A stretch of DNA of 64,000 nt, taken from Aurantibacter_A sp039941195. GTDB lineage: Bacteria > Bacteroidota > Bacteroidia > Flavobacteriales > Flavobacteriaceae. Below are positions 50,020-59,344 of the stretch, one piece after another (position 1 is the stretch's first letter; the number at the start of each line of letters is the position of its first letter). The translations under genes were made by a program, and so were the position numbers. The stretch is taken from positions 62,001-126,000 of the forward strand of contig NZ_JBDVFA010000085.1 of assembly GCF_039941195.1 (NCBI RefSeq), read 5' to 3'. The notes under the pieces are model-generated. The model worked only from the letters and a program-made list of their open reading frames with translations, had not been told where the DNA came from and did not search any database.

Positions 50020-52035
50020 TTATTTATAACTTCTTTGCTTCAACTCAATATCGTTGAATTCTAATTGCTCTTTATGTAAAACTGCATCTGCTGGCTCTCC
50101 TTTATATTCCCATGCGGCAACATATGCATAATCTTTATCGTTTCTTTTAGCTTCTCCTTTTTGTTCTCCGTCTAATTCAACAGATTCTTCACGGAAATGA
50201 CCACCACAAGATTCTTCTCTATTTAAAGCATCTTTTGCGAAAAGTTCACCTAATTCTAAGAAATCGGCAACACGACCTGCTTTTTCAAGCTCAGGGTTTA
50301 GCTCATCAGCTTTTCCTGTTACTTTCACATTTTTCCAGAATTCATCACGGAGTGCTTTTATTTCACTAATAGCTTCTTTTAAACCGGTTGTATTTCGAGA
50401 CATGCCCACTTTATCCCACATTATTTTACCTAAACGTTTGTGATAATAATCGACAGAATGTTCGCCATTATTATTTAAAAAGAAATCGATTCGTTCTTTT
50501 ACTTCTTTTTCTGCCTCCTCAAATTCAGAGGTGTCTGTAGCAATAGCACCAGTTCTAATATCATCAGATAAATAGTCGCCAATGGTATATGGTAAAACAA
50601 AATATCCATCTGCTAATCCTTGCATAAGAGCTGAAGCACCTAATCTATTGGCACCGTGATCAGAGAAATTTGCTTCTCCAATACAATAGAGTCCAGGAAC
50701 AGTGGTCATCAAATTATAGTCAACCCAAACACCACCCATTGTATAATGCGTAGCTGGGTAAATCATCATGGGAGTTTTATATGGATTTTCGTCGACGATT
50801 TTTTCATACATCTGAAAGAGGTTTCCATATTTCGCTTCAACTACGGCTTCGCCTAGTTCAAGAACTTTTTCCTTTGATGGATTATCGATACCATGAATTT
50901 TTGCTTGTTCATTTCCGTAACGTTCGATAGCCGATTTAAAGTCAAGATATACAGCTTCACCTGTTTGGTTTACGCCGTAACCAGCATCGCACCTTTCTTT
51001 GGCAGCTCTAGAAGCAACATCTCTTGGTACTAAATTACCAAATGCTGGGTAGCGTCTTTCTAGATAATAATCACGTTCTTCTTCGCCTAGTTGTGTTGGT
51101 TTTAATTTTCCTTCACGAATGGCTAAAACGTCTTCCATGCGTTTTGGCACCCAAATTCTACCATCATTACGAAGCGACTCAGACATTAAGGTCAGTTTGG
51201 ACTGGTAATCACCAGAACGTGGAATACAGGTTGGGTGTATTTGAGTGTAGCATGGGTTAGCAAAGTATGCCCCTTTTTTATGAATTTTCCATGCAGCAGT
51301 GGTATTTGAACCCATTGCGTTGGTAGATAAAAAGTATACATTACCATATCCTCCAGAAGCAATAACTACAGCATGTGCTGAATGTCTTTCTAATTTTCCA
51401 GTAATTAAATCACGAGCAATAATGCCACGTGCTTTGCCACCAACTTTTACAACGTCCAACATTTCGTGTCTGTTGAACATTTGAATTTTCCCTCTAGCTA
51501 TTTGACGATTCATTGCTGAATAGGCACCAAGTAAAAGTTGCTGACCTGTTTGTCCTTTAGCGTAAAATGTTCTAGAAACTAAAACACCACCAAAAGAACG
51601 GTTATCTAAAAGTCCGCCATAATCTCTTGCGAATGGAACTCCTTGGGCAACACATTGATCAATTATATTCGCTGAGACCTCAGCTAATCGATGTACATTA
51701 GCTTCACGTGAGCGGTAGTCACCACCTTTAACCGTGTCGTAAAAAAGACGGTAGATAGAATCACCATCTCCTTGATAGTTTTTTGCAGCATTTATTCCTC
51801 CTTGTGCTGCAATAGAATGCGCACGACGTGGCGAATCTTGATAACAAAATGCTTTTACATTATAACCTAATTCAGCTAAAGTAGCAGCTGCAGAACCTCC
51901 AGCTAGTCCAGTACCGACAACAATAATGTCAATATTTCTTTTATTAGCTGGGTTTACAAGGTCTATATGATCCTTATAGCTTGTCCATTTATCCTTTAAT
52001 GGTCCTTTAGGTACTTTTGAGTCCAATACAGACAT
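50020..52035 (-). CDS. sdhA: Succinate dehydrogenase/fumarate reductase flavoprotein subunit
   Basis: A 671-residue flavoprotein. The FAD dinucleotide fold is GTGLAGGSAAATLAELGY near residue 41, the covalent-flavin His lies in RRAHSIAAQGG near 72, and the substrate-binding HPTCIPRSGD and the capping-domain motif with TMGGVWVDYN are present. Length is typical of the Bacteroidota/epsilon type (longer than E. coli SdhA). It oxidises succinate to fumarate, or the reverse. Confidence 0.98.
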   Translation of the reverse strand: MSVLDSKVPKGPLKDKWTSYKDHIDLVNPANKRNIDIIVVGTGLAGGSAAATLAELGYNVKAFCYQDSPRRAHSIAAQGGINAAKNYQGDGDSIYRLFYDTVKGGDYRSREANVHRLAEVSANIIDQCVAQGVPFARDYGGLLDNRSFGGVLVSRTFYAKGQTGQQLLLGAYSAMNRQIARGKIQMFNRHEMLDVVKVGGKARGIIARDLITGKLERHSAHAVVIASGGYGNVYFLSTNAMGSNTTAAWKIHKKGAYFANPCYTQIHPTCIPRSGDYQSKLTLMSESLRNDGRIWVPKRMEDVLAIREGKLKPTQLGEEERDYYLERRYPAFGNLVPRDVASRAAKERCDAGYGVNQTGEAVYLDFKSAIERYGNEQAKIHGIDNPSKEKVLELGEAVVEAKYGNLFQMYEKIVDENPYKTPMMIYPATHYTMGGVWVDYNLMTTVPGLYCIGEANFSDHGANRLGASALMQGLADGYFVLPYTIGDYLSDDIRTGAIATDTSEFEEAEKEVKERIDFFLNNNGEHSVDYYHKRLGKIMWDKVGMSRNTTGLKEAISEIKALRDEFWKNVKVTGKADELNPELEKAGRVADFLELGELFAKDALNREESCGGHFREESVELDGEQKGEAKRNDKDYAYVAAWEYKGEPADAVLHKEQLEFNDIELKQRSYK

Positions 52036-52049
52036 AAGTAGCGGTATTA

Positions 52050-52727
52050 TTAGTGATTAAAATGATGGTAAAGTGCGATAAAAATAAATCCTAGTGGAAT
52101 TAGTATCGAATAAGCTGTTCCTATATTTTTCATTACTTTCTTTCTGCCAGCAGTTGCACCCATAGATTGAAAAGCTGAGGTGAACCCATGCATTAAATGC
52201 AAGGCTAAGAAAACAAATGCTAGTACATATGCACCAACACGCAGTGGACTTACAAATTTATGTTGTAATTCTTCAAAATAACGAAATCCTTCTCCATTAG
52301 GTAAAAGTCCCGATGTGTCTCCAACAATATACTTTGTATTGATTTCAGGAAACCAGAAATCAATAAAATGTAATACTATAAATGCCAAAATTGCGATTCC
52401 ACTCCAAATCATGTTACGGCTCATCCAAGACGAATTAGCGGCGCCTTTGTTTTGAACATATTTTACATTTCTAGCACTTCTATTTTTAATTTCTAAAACG
52501 AAACCCATAACGAAGTGAAAAACAACTCCGAAAATTAAAACGGGCTGCATAACGTATTGAATTAGCCAATTAGTACCCATAAAATGAGAAACTTCATTGA
52601 AGTTATCTGGGCTAAAAACAGACAATATGTTGATAGCGAAATGTTGAAGAAGAAAAAACATCAGAAAAAAAGCAGAAAGTGCCATCGCTACTTTTCTACC
52701 TATTGAAGACTTTAAAAATCCACTCAT
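52050..52727 (-). CDS. sdhC: Succinate dehydrogenase cytochrome b subunit (type B)
   Basis: A 225-residue single membrane subunit with five hydrophobic helices. His residues in the helices (LQHFAINIL, FHFVMGF, IVLHFIDFW, LALHLMHGF) are placed to bind two b hemes, as in diheme type B enzymes. Having one large subunit rather than SdhC plus SdhD is what sets type B apart. First gene of the operon, with a good promoter just upstream. Confidence 0.95.
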   Translation of the reverse strand: MSGFLKSSIGRKVAMALSAFFLMFFLLQHFAINILSVFSPDNFNEVSHFMGTNWLIQYVMQPVLIFGVVFHFVMGFVLEIKNRSARNVKYVQNKGAANSSWMSRNMIWSGIAILAFIVLHFIDFWFPEINTKYIVGDTSGLLPNGEGFRYFEELQHKFVSPLRVGAYVLAFVFLALHLMHGFTSAFQSMGATAGRKKVMKNIGTAYSILIPLGFIFIALYHHFNH

Positions 52728-52746
52728 TACTTGGTTATTTGAGTAA

Positions 52747-52777
52747 CAAATTTACTGCACAGACAAATCATTACCAA
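52747..52777 (-). promoter_or_regulatory. sdhCAB promoter (TTG-N20-TAAATTTG)
   Basis: On the minus strand TTG (52777-52775) and TAAATTTG (52754-52747) are 20 bases apart, fitting the Bacteroidota consensus. The -7 box ends 19 bases before the sdhC start codon. Confidence 0.7.
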
Positions 52778-52879
52778 GTTTTAAAGTGGTTGGAGCCTTA
52801 TTTAGAAGGATTTTAAGGAAGGATGTCAATCCTTATTGATTATAGAATGAAATTATGGGGTGAGTTTACTTCAGATAAA

Positions 52880-53980
52880 CTATTGAACTATGGCGATATC
52901 ATCTATTTTATCAGAAAACTCTGGCGATGAGAACGACCAAATATCGGCTAAGTCATTGTTTTCTGAATCATTACCACAAATTATCCAAAGTTTGTTGTTG
53001 TAAAAAACAGAGGTGTGTTCTTTTCTAGCGGGAAACTCAGCGCTTAAGTTAGCTTTTAGCCAATTAATTGCGTCAGAAGAATACCAAATTTCGTTAGCGG
53101 TAAGATGCGGGTAAGAACCGGTAATTCTTTTACCTGCAGTAACCCAGAGTAAGTTTTCTTCGGTAATAATTTGATGACCCAAGAATTCTGGTGATATTTT
53201 AGAAGAATTCCAGTCGTAACCATTATTACTATAATTTAAGGATTTGCCACCGCCCCAGAAGTTACCACCTACAACTACCAAATTATTGCTAATCACTGTT
53301 GTGGCATGTTGTATTACCGCATTTGGCCCATAACTTTTATCAAAAATTTGAGTCCAGTTTACGCCATCGGTGCTTCTCCAAACATCATTAAATCCACAGC
53401 ATACAGCATCTGATTGAAAAGGCTCGACAGTCGATCCACCAATTAGCCAAAGTGCATTTTCGAACTCGGTTACAGTATGACTCCATCTTGGAGGAAAATC
53501 TGCAGAATCAGTTTCCAAAACCCAATTATTACCGTCTTGTGATGACCAAATATCATTTAAAGCATAACTGTCGTTATCGTTTCTGCCTCCTATAACCCAC
53601 ATTTTACCATTAAATACAACCGAGGCATGATCTCGACGTTCCGAAAATTTCTTTCTTCTAGCATCGGAAGAATTCCAAGAAATTCCATCCGTACTCCAAA
53701 GCACATCATTGCGGAGTGTGCCATTTGAAGTGCCTGCAATTATCCACATTTTATTATCAAAAACTAAGGAAGTATGTGAACTTCTTGGGTCAAGACGTTT
53801 ACCATTATTTACAAGTGTGGCATCAAGGTTTTTAGTGTTATTATCAAATTCATATTTAAAGTCACTAATCTCAACTTTTAACTTGGTTTCAACAGCCGAT
53901 TCGAATACTAGTTCATCTTTAGTGCAACTGTTTAAATTAATTGCAAGGCCTATAAGTAATAAAATCATTTTGTTTTTCAT
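52880..53980 (-). CDS. Kelch-type beta-propeller lipoprotein
   Basis: A 366-residue lipoprotein with lipobox LNSC (Cys at 19). From residue 66 it contains six or so kelch-like blades, each with a core such as HTSLVFDNKMWIIAG, HASVVFNGKMWVIGG, HTVTEFENALWLIGG and HTSVFYNNKLWIICG, spaced about 45-60 residues, with W-S-x-D-G loops between them. This forms a beta-propeller, probably at the cell surface. Ligand unknown; carbohydrate or protein contact is common for such propellers. First-read gene of a leftward lipoprotein cluster, but with 169 bases to its neighbour it may have its own promoter. Confidence 0.85.
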   Translation of the reverse strand: MKNKMILLLIGLAINLNSCTKDELVFESAVETKLKVEISDFKYEFDNNTKNLDATLVNNGKRLDPRSSHTSLVFDNKMWIIAGTSNGTLRNDVLWSTDGISWNSSDARRKKFSERRDHASVVFNGKMWVIGGRNDNDSYALNDIWSSQDGNNWVLETDSADFPPRWSHTVTEFENALWLIGGSTVEPFQSDAVCCGFNDVWRSTDGVNWTQIFDKSYGPNAVIQHATTVISNNLVVVGGNFWGGGKSLNYSNNGYDWNSSKISPEFLGHQIITEENLLWVTAGKRITGSYPHLTANEIWYSSDAINWLKANLSAEFPARKEHTSVFYNNKLWIICGNDSENNDLADIWSFSSPEFSDKIDDIAIVQ

Positions 53981-54149
53981 GTTTCAATTTATTTTGCTGA
54001 GTACTTTAATGTTTTTTCACTAGTTAGGTTAACAAAAAAGATTCTGAATTTCTCTCAAAGGGATGCTTTAAACTTAATATGTAGTATAAAAGGCTACTAA
54101 ATTGTTCAATAGCAGTTAACACTTATTATTGATTAAATTTGCACTGCTA

Positions 54150-54812
54150 TTATTGCTGTATGAGAAAGTTAAGTTTAAATGTTGTGGTTGTGAGTTCGTT
54201 GGTAAATTGTCCAATGAGTTTACCTTGTTTATTTAGGTCAGCCTCCAATGGGTAGGTAGATTCATTGTCTTCATATTGAAGGGTTCCATTCATTTTATTA
54301 TCTATAAGCACATAGTTGCCACTAAAATAATTTGGTCCTAATATGTCACCATCTTTAAGTTCCGATTGTGAATTACCGATGAATGTGCCATTCTCATTAA
54401 AAATTATTTCCATAACCTTGAAAAGAGTATAAGAAAAATTGCTATTTGTTGAAAAGGTTCCTTTGAAGGTTCCTTGAAATTGATTGTTTATGATTAGCGA
54501 TTCTAATTTTTTACCTGCTTCGTTGTATGCAAAGATTGTTATTGTATGTACCCCAACGGGCATAGAATTATCCCATGATAGTTGGCCGGTTTCCTTGTTG
54601 ATTGAAAGTCCTTTAATCGTATTTTCCAATCCAAACTTGCCCCGATTTCCATTCCAGTGTACTTCCGGTAAAGGGCCTTCTCCATGTTGAAAATAGTTGG
54701 CCGTGAGCATAGGTTCAACTATAAATTCTGGAGCCAGTACGATGGTGTCGTCGTTTTTGGAACAAGCAGTTATTAAAAGTAAGATTGTCAGAATAAAGTT
54801 TAGATTTTTCAT
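54150..54812 (-). CDS. Surface lipoprotein with Ig-like domain, related to the next gene upstream
   Basis: A 220-residue lipoprotein, lipobox ITAC (Cys at 17). Residues about 30-110 form a putative Ig-like domain with HWNGNRGKF, NKETGQLSW and PVGVHTITIFAYNE, then a beta-rich C-terminal domain with GTFKGTFS and NYFSGNYVLIDN of lipocalin-like character. The same landmarks, WNGxxG, TGxxxW, P(V/L)G and N(Q/H)F, recur in the neighbouring protein 54846-55589. Function unknown; the two may act as a pair. Confidence 0.7.
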   Translation of the reverse strand: MKNLNFILTILLLITACSKNDDTIVLAPEFIVEPMLTANYFQHGEGPLPEVHWNGNRGKFGLENTIKGLSINKETGQLSWDNSMPVGVHTITIFAYNEAGKKLESLIINNQFQGTFKGTFSTNSNFSYTLFKVMEIIFNENGTFIGNSQSELKDGDILGPNYFSGNYVLIDNKMNGTLQYEDNESTYPLEADLNKQGKLIGQFTNELTTTTFKLNFLIQQ

Positions 54813-54845
54813 AAGTTTTAATTCTTTGATACTATTATATGATAC

Positions 54846-55589
54846 TTAATCCCACCTAAAAACAAACCTTCCTATCGGATTCGGAATATCCCAAGATTCG
54901 TTTTTCTGATTACTATAGACACCATCTAATATTGGTTTATTCTCTAACTCTTCAATGTATAATTCTCCTTTCATGTAGGTGGTTTCACCATTTGAAATGT
55001 ATTCGATAGTAATAGTTCCGTTTTCTAAAGGTTGCCATGTGCCAGATGCTGAAAATGTGGGGTCGGAATATTCGTTTAAGTCAACAGTATGGTCTTCATG
55101 AAGCGTAAGTCCATACACATCTGAAATGGTTGTTGGGTCTATTTCAGTAGGGTTTCCGGCTTTGAATCCACCACTAAAGTAACCTTTATCAAAATTGTGT
55201 TTTAACTTTATCTTTGTACTTACGGAATCCGTATTGTTTTTCGCAGAGACAGTCAGGTCAAATTCCCCCAGAGGTAAAAGACGACTCCAAAAAATGATAC
55301 CTGTATCTTCTTCAAATTTAATATTGTTACTTTCAAGAATAGTTGTAGTAGATGAAATTGAAAGTGTTCCTTTTTCCCCATTCCAGTCAATTTCAATAGG
55401 TGCTATACTGCCCTGTTTTCTAAAAGTAGTTTGCACCAAAGAGTCAGGATACTTTAATGATATGCCATTTTTTTCGTCAACATCCGTTTGGACCAGGGCA
55501 TCATCTTTATTACAAGATTCTAGAAAGTTTATGAGTATAAAAAAAATAACATAAGCTTTGAATATGTGGTATGTTTTTATCGTTTTCAT
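54846..55589 (-). CDS. Surface lipoprotein with Ig-like domain, paralog of 54150-54812
   Basis: A 247-residue lipoprotein; the signal peptide is long and ends in lipobox LESC (Cys at 26). It shares with its downstream neighbour the sequence landmarks IDWNGEKGTLS, EEDTGIIFW, LPLGEFDLTVSAKN and HNFDKGYFSGGF, and a C-terminal beta domain with SGTWQPLENGTITIEY. The gap between the two genes is 33 bases. The pair probably arose by tandem duplication and divergence; no enzymatic motif is present. Confidence 0.7.
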   Translation of the reverse strand: MKTIKTYHIFKAYVIFFILINFLESCNKDDALVQTDVDEKNGISLKYPDSLVQTTFRKQGSIAPIEIDWNGEKGTLSISSTTTILESNNIKFEEDTGIIFWSRLLPLGEFDLTVSAKNNTDSVSTKIKLKHNFDKGYFSGGFKAGNPTEIDPTTISDVYGLTLHEDHTVDLNEYSDPTFSASGTWQPLENGTITIEYISNGETTYMKGELYIEELENKPILDGVYSNQKNESWDIPNPIGRFVFRWD

Positions 55590-55645
55590 TTGAAAAATTT
55601 ACATAGCATTATACTTTGCTCTTGAGCAAATAGAGCCATACTTAC

Positions 55646-56443
55646 TCAATATTCCTTATAACTAATCGTATAGCTAATGGTACCGGCCAGAGGATTGTCT
55701 GGAACCATTTTAAATGCGATTAGGTTTCCGTTCTCATCACGTACTTTCTCTTCGTAATCGTAATAGAATTCGGTGGCCTTAAAACGGTCAAGGTCCTTTT
55801 GATTGAAAAAATAAAGTTCGTAGGGGGACAGGTAGAAAAGTAATCCGTACCAAATCGTCAAAGCCGGTTGTAGATCTAGATGTTGGAAAACGCCCTTTTC
55901 GCTTTCTGAAGATGTCAACATAAAGAGGTTAGACGTTACACTCATTTCCGTTAGATTATTGTCTTCGTCAAAGCGCCAACCCATAGGAAAGTTGCCCAAT
56001 TCGCCATCAACTGCATAAATTCGGTTATTTGGGTCGTATTGAAAGTTTGTTTCTTGAATAACGCCTTCTATAACGAATTCTAAATCGGAAATATCATTAT
56101 TTAAATCATAGTAAAAAGTGGTCGCATAGTTTAACTCGTTGTTTGCGTCTTCTATATTTATTGTTGTCATCAAACCTGTTTCATCATAACCAATTTTTGT
56201 TTGTAATTTATTTTCCCCATCGTCGGTCTTATATAAAATATCAATTGTCTTTAATTGAAGCAAGTCATTATAATCCATCGTGTACACTGCCGTTCGGCCA
56301 TAGCTATAAACTAATGTAATAACTTTGGGTACAAAGGTTTTGCTTGTAACAACTGGAGTCAAATTATCTTTACCCTTGTTGCATGCCACCAGTAAAATGG
56401 TGGCAAGTAACATGGTTATTATTTTAGCTAATAACTTTTTCAT
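55646..56443 (-). CDS. Lipoprotein with YD-like repeats (DUF4595-like)
   Basis: A 265-residue lipoprotein with lipobox LVAC (Cys at 21). It contains strand pairs such as TKIGYDETGLMTTINIED, TNFQYDPNNRIYAVDGEL and WRFDEDNNLTEMSV, the YD/RHS-like pattern seen in DUF4595 proteins of Bacteroidota. These are usually surface or periplasmic with unknown ligands. It belongs to the leftward lipoprotein cluster with small gaps on both sides. Confidence 0.65.
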   Translation of the reverse strand: MKKLLAKIITMLLATILLVACNKGKDNLTPVVTSKTFVPKVITLVYSYGRTAVYTMDYNDLLQLKTIDILYKTDDGENKLQTKIGYDETGLMTTINIEDANNELNYATTFYYDLNNDISDLEFVIEGVIQETNFQYDPNNRIYAVDGELGNFPMGWRFDEDNNLTEMSVTSNLFMLTSSESEKGVFQHLDLQPALTIWYGLLFYLSPYELYFFNQKDLDRFKATEFYYDYEEKVRDENGNLIAFKMVPDNPLAGTISYTISYKEY

Positions 56444-56495
56444 TGGTTGAAGTATTCAATTATTTTTATAATTCATTTATGAATTGAGAGTAAAA

Positions 56496-57125
56496 TTATT
56501 TGGGAATATTAAAATGGTTGCAAATCTCCTCATAGCTCATTTTAGTGTAGTCTTCAGATATAGATTTGCCGCTAGACGCTATTCCTCCGGGGATGACTAC
56601 GTAACGGTATTGTTGTATTGTATCTCTTGTACCAATATCACTTCCATCTTGGGTAAGAATAACAATCCTAATTAAATCCCCATTTATTACCAACATATTA
56701 TATTTCAATTCTTTTCCGGCTATAGGTAGTTGATATAATGCATTAATAATATTAGGTGGTGTGGGTACTATTTGTCTCCCAAACACCAAGATCACACCAT
56801 AATTCATTATTTGAGTGTTTCCCTCTGGAAAATCGATCTCAAAAAATGAAGATGAACTCTCTATATTTTCTTGAAACTGGGAATCAAACCATTCGGAGTA
56901 AATAACATTTGCTGTGCCTGTAGCGCCATCAGCTCCGTCAGTGCCATCGGCACCATCTTCGCCGTCAACACCGTCTTCACCATCAGTGCCCGCTATGCCT
57001 TGTTCACCTTGAGGTCCCTGTGGTCCTACAGCGCCGTCAGTACCATCGTCTTTTGAACAAGCAACAAACAAAGTGGCTATGAACAATACGCTAAGCAATT
57101 GTTTTGTAACATTACAAGTTTCCAT
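56496..57125 (-). CDS. Collagen-like surface lipoprotein
   Basis: A 209-residue lipoprotein with lipobox FVAC (Cys at 23), then a collagen-like run of Gly-X-Y triplets over about residues 28-70, starting GAVGPQGPQGEQG and turning into acidic GED/GAD/GTD units. A beta-rich domain of 135 residues follows. The build, lipid anchor, rod, globular tip, suggests a trimeric surface spike. It shares its acidic collagen style with 9379-10449 but not the leucine-rich part. A TAGGTTTG -7 box lies on the minus strand at 57155-57162. Confidence 0.8.
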   Translation of the reverse strand: METCNVTKQLLSVLFIATLFVACSKDDGTDGAVGPQGPQGEQGIAGTDGEDGVDGEDGADGTDGADGATGTANVIYSEWFDSQFQENIESSSSFFEIDFPEGNTQIMNYGVILVFGRQIVPTPPNIINALYQLPIAGKELKYNMLVINGDLIRIVILTQDGSDIGTRDTIQQYRYVVIPGGIASSGKSISEDYTKMSYEEICNHFNIPK

Positions 57126-57154
57126 AATTATTGATTTAAGAATTATTATTTGTA

Positions 57155-57162
57155 CAAACCTA
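57155..57162 (-). promoter_or_regulatory. Candidate -7 box of the lipoprotein cluster
   Basis: TAGGTTTG on the minus strand matches TAnnTTTG, 29 bases upstream of the collagen-like lipoprotein start. No -33 TTG is obvious. Confidence 0.4.
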
Positions 57163-57249
57163 ATTCTTATGTCATGTGCGAATGTCCTAGATTTTTTAGT
57201 CTTAAAGAATTAGGACAAAAAACAGGGGCAACTGTCTTTTTGAATGCAA

Positions 57250-58131
57250 TCAGATCATTGCGTATAAACTGTTCTTATATTGTACTGGGGTGAGTCCTGT
57301 ATGTTTTTTAAAAGCAGAGTAAAAGGCCGATTTCGAATTGAAACCGGATTCTAGTCCAACAGATACAACGGTGTAGTGGTCAAAAGCATTTGAGCTTAAG
57401 TTTCGCTTTACATCGGCAACTCTGTATTCATTTATAAAATCAATAAAGCTTTTGTTTAAAAGACTATTAATCATACTTGAAAGGTAACAGGCCGATATAC
57501 CCAAAACATCAGCAACCGAAGTAAGGCTTAGACTCGGGTTTCGATAAAGTTTTTTGAAACGCATTAACTCTTCTAATTTTTTAAAATACTCATTTGCTTT
57601 GCTAAACGGTTTTTTTGATTTAGAATCAAGTTCTTTAATGCGTTGTGAACAAAGTGCTGCAATAATATTCAATAAACAAAGATGTTTCTCTGTAAAAAAA
57701 GCTGGTTCGGGATGTTCGGAGTCGATAATACCAAAAAGATTACCATTTATAAGTATGGGGACACATATTTCTGAAAGTCGGGGTGCATCATCAATTATAT
57801 ATCTATGGTCTTTGGAAGTGTCGTTGATGATTTCCGCTGATTTTGACATGGCGACGCTACCAACAATTCCTTCACCTAATTCAAGCTTAATTTGGTTGTA
57901 TATACATTCATTTGATGGATTTTTATTTCCATACGCGGCATGTTGTAACAATTCGAGTTTGCTAGAATTATAAGTATATATAACACAGTCGACAAACCCG
58001 AAACGATGAATAACATTTTTGGTAATGTCCCAAAGTATCTCATCAATGGATTCTTTGGTGCTTAAAGAAGTTGAAAAAAAGCTAATAGCTTTAATTTCAT
58101 CTAAAGTGCTTAAGGTATCGTGAATTTCCAT
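57250..58131 (-). CDS. GAF domain AraC-family transcriptional regulator
   Basis: A 293-residue regulator. Residues about 20-165 form a GAF sensory domain (FGFVDCVIYTYNSSKLELLQHAA, LGEGIVGSVAMS, EICVPILINGNLFGIIDSEH) and residues about 195-290 an AraC-type double helix-turn-helix (LTSVADVLGISACYLSSMIN, then VGLESGFNSKSAFYSAFKKHTGLTPVQYK). GAF domains bind small molecules or sense redox; the DNA-binding tail is complete. It faces the same way as the five lipoprotein genes and lies directly upstream of them, so it may control them. No ligand can be assigned. Confidence 0.87.
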   Translation of the reverse strand: MEIHDTLSTLDEIKAISFFSTSLSTKESIDEILWDITKNVIHRFGFVDCVIYTYNSSKLELLQHAAYGNKNPSNECIYNQIKLELGEGIVGSVAMSKSAEIINDTSKDHRYIIDDAPRLSEICVPILINGNLFGIIDSEHPEPAFFTEKHLCLLNIIAALCSQRIKELDSKSKKPFSKANEYFKKLEELMRFKKLYRNPSLSLTSVADVLGISACYLSSMINSLLNKSFIDFINEYRVADVKRNLSSNAFDHYTVVSVGLESGFNSKSAFYSAFKKHTGLTPVQYKNSLYAMI

Positions 58132-58453
58132 AATTAATAGTTTTATTTTCTATTCGGAAGCAAAAAGCTGTTCGGTAAGACATGGGTGTGTATAATGAAA
58201 TTGACATATAATCAGTGGATTATTTCTGAGCATCAGGCTTGTCAATCCTAAATTATATCAAAGCATTTTTCATGTCTTAATTGTTTTACTTTATACTTTT
58301 ATGTTCTTTCATTTTTTGGGTTAACAAAAAATGAGCATGACTTTCTTTTTTATAGAATTCTAGAAATTTTAATGAATTTGTTGTGCTGGGAGTGGTACGG
58401 CATCCTTTTTTGCCCGATATTCATGCTGAATTAAGTATCAATAAAATTGTGTA
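58132..58453. other. Divergent intergenic region (AraC regulator / rimK)
   Basis: A 322-base A/T-rich spacer without an ORF or RNA motif. It must hold promoters for the leftward GAF-AraC gene and the rightward rimK gene. No exact TAnnTTTG box was found next to either start. Confidence 0.4.
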
Positions 58454-59344
58454 ATGGATATAGGACTACTTTCTATAAGCATGAATGTATACTCTACTAT
58501 GAGAATAGCTGAGGAAGCTGAGAATCGTGGTCATTATGTTGAACAAGTTGATCATACAAAATGCTCGGTTAAATTAGGTGCCGGTGTACCTCAGATTTAT
58601 TTGAATGAAGCCAATATTTCGGATGAGTTTGATGTTATAATTCCAAGAATTGGGGCGAAAGTAACAAAACATGGTGCTGCAATTGTAGAGCAGTTCGAGA
58701 TGAATGGTATTTTCAGTACTGCAAGTGCCATAGGTATAAATCGAGCCAGGAATAAAGTGCGAACAATGCAAATTATGGCTAAAAAAGGAATCCCCATTCC
58801 AGACACTTTATTTTCTATGAATCCATTTAATATTGAAGAGCAATTAAAAGTGCTAGGTGGTGCGCCAGTGATTGTAAAACTGCAAGAAGGTACGCACGGT
58901 TTGGGAGTTATTTTAGCGGAAACTCAAAAATCTGCCAAATCAATTATAGATACTTTCTATAAAATGGATACAAGTATTTTAATTCAAAAGTTTATTGCAG
59001 AAAGTAACGGTGAGGATATTAGAATATTTGTTATAGGTGATAAAGTTGTGGCTAGTATGAAACGTTTAAGTGCAGTCGGCGAGTTTCGGTCAAATGTTCA
59101 TAGAGGTGGTGCAACAGAAAAAATTATACCAACGCGCGAAGAGCAATTGATAGCTGTTAATGCTGTTAAACATTTAGGGTTAGGAGTGGCTGGTGTTGAT
59201 TTAATACGTTCTAAAAACGGTCCATTACTAATTGAGGTAAATGCTTCGCCTGGTTTGCAAGGTATAGAGGCCGCAACTGATGTGAATATTGCAGAAGAAA
59301 TTATTCATTTTGTAGAAAGAAATGGGCGCAAAAGAAGAAAATAG
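58454..59344 (+). CDS. rimK: RimK-like ATP-grasp amino-acid ligase
   Basis: A 296-residue ATP-grasp enzyme of the RimK family, which in E. coli adds glutamates to the C-terminus of ribosomal protein S6. The N-terminal part (DVIIPRIGAKVTKHGAAIVEQFE near 58-80) and the ATP-grasp motifs VIVKLQEGTHGLGV near 139, VHRGG near 217 and LIEVNASPGLQGIE near 260 are intact. The C-terminus overlaps the next gene by 23 bases, so the two are translated together. Whether S6 is the target here is not shown by sequence. Confidence 0.9.
   Translation: MDIGLLSISMNVYSTMRIAEEAENRGHYVEQVDHTKCSVKLGAGVPQIYLNEANISDEFDVIIPRIGAKVTKHGAAIVEQFEMNGIFSTASAIGINRARNKVRTMQIMAKKGIPIPDTLFSMNPFNIEEQLKVLGGAPVIVKLQEGTHGLGVILAETQKSAKSIIDTFYKMDTSILIQKFIAESNGEDIRIFVIGDKVVASMKRLSAVGEFRSNVHRGGATEKIIPTREEQLIAVNAVKHLGLGVAGVDLIRSKNGPLLIEVNASPGLQGIEAATDVNIAEEIIHFVERNGRKRRK

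Noticed and set aside
49210..52727. Dedicated fumarate reductase instead of succinate dehydrogenase
   Set aside because: Type B enzymes can run both ways and sequence alone does not decide; sdh names are used because Flavobacteriaceae are mostly aerobic and there is only this set in the window.
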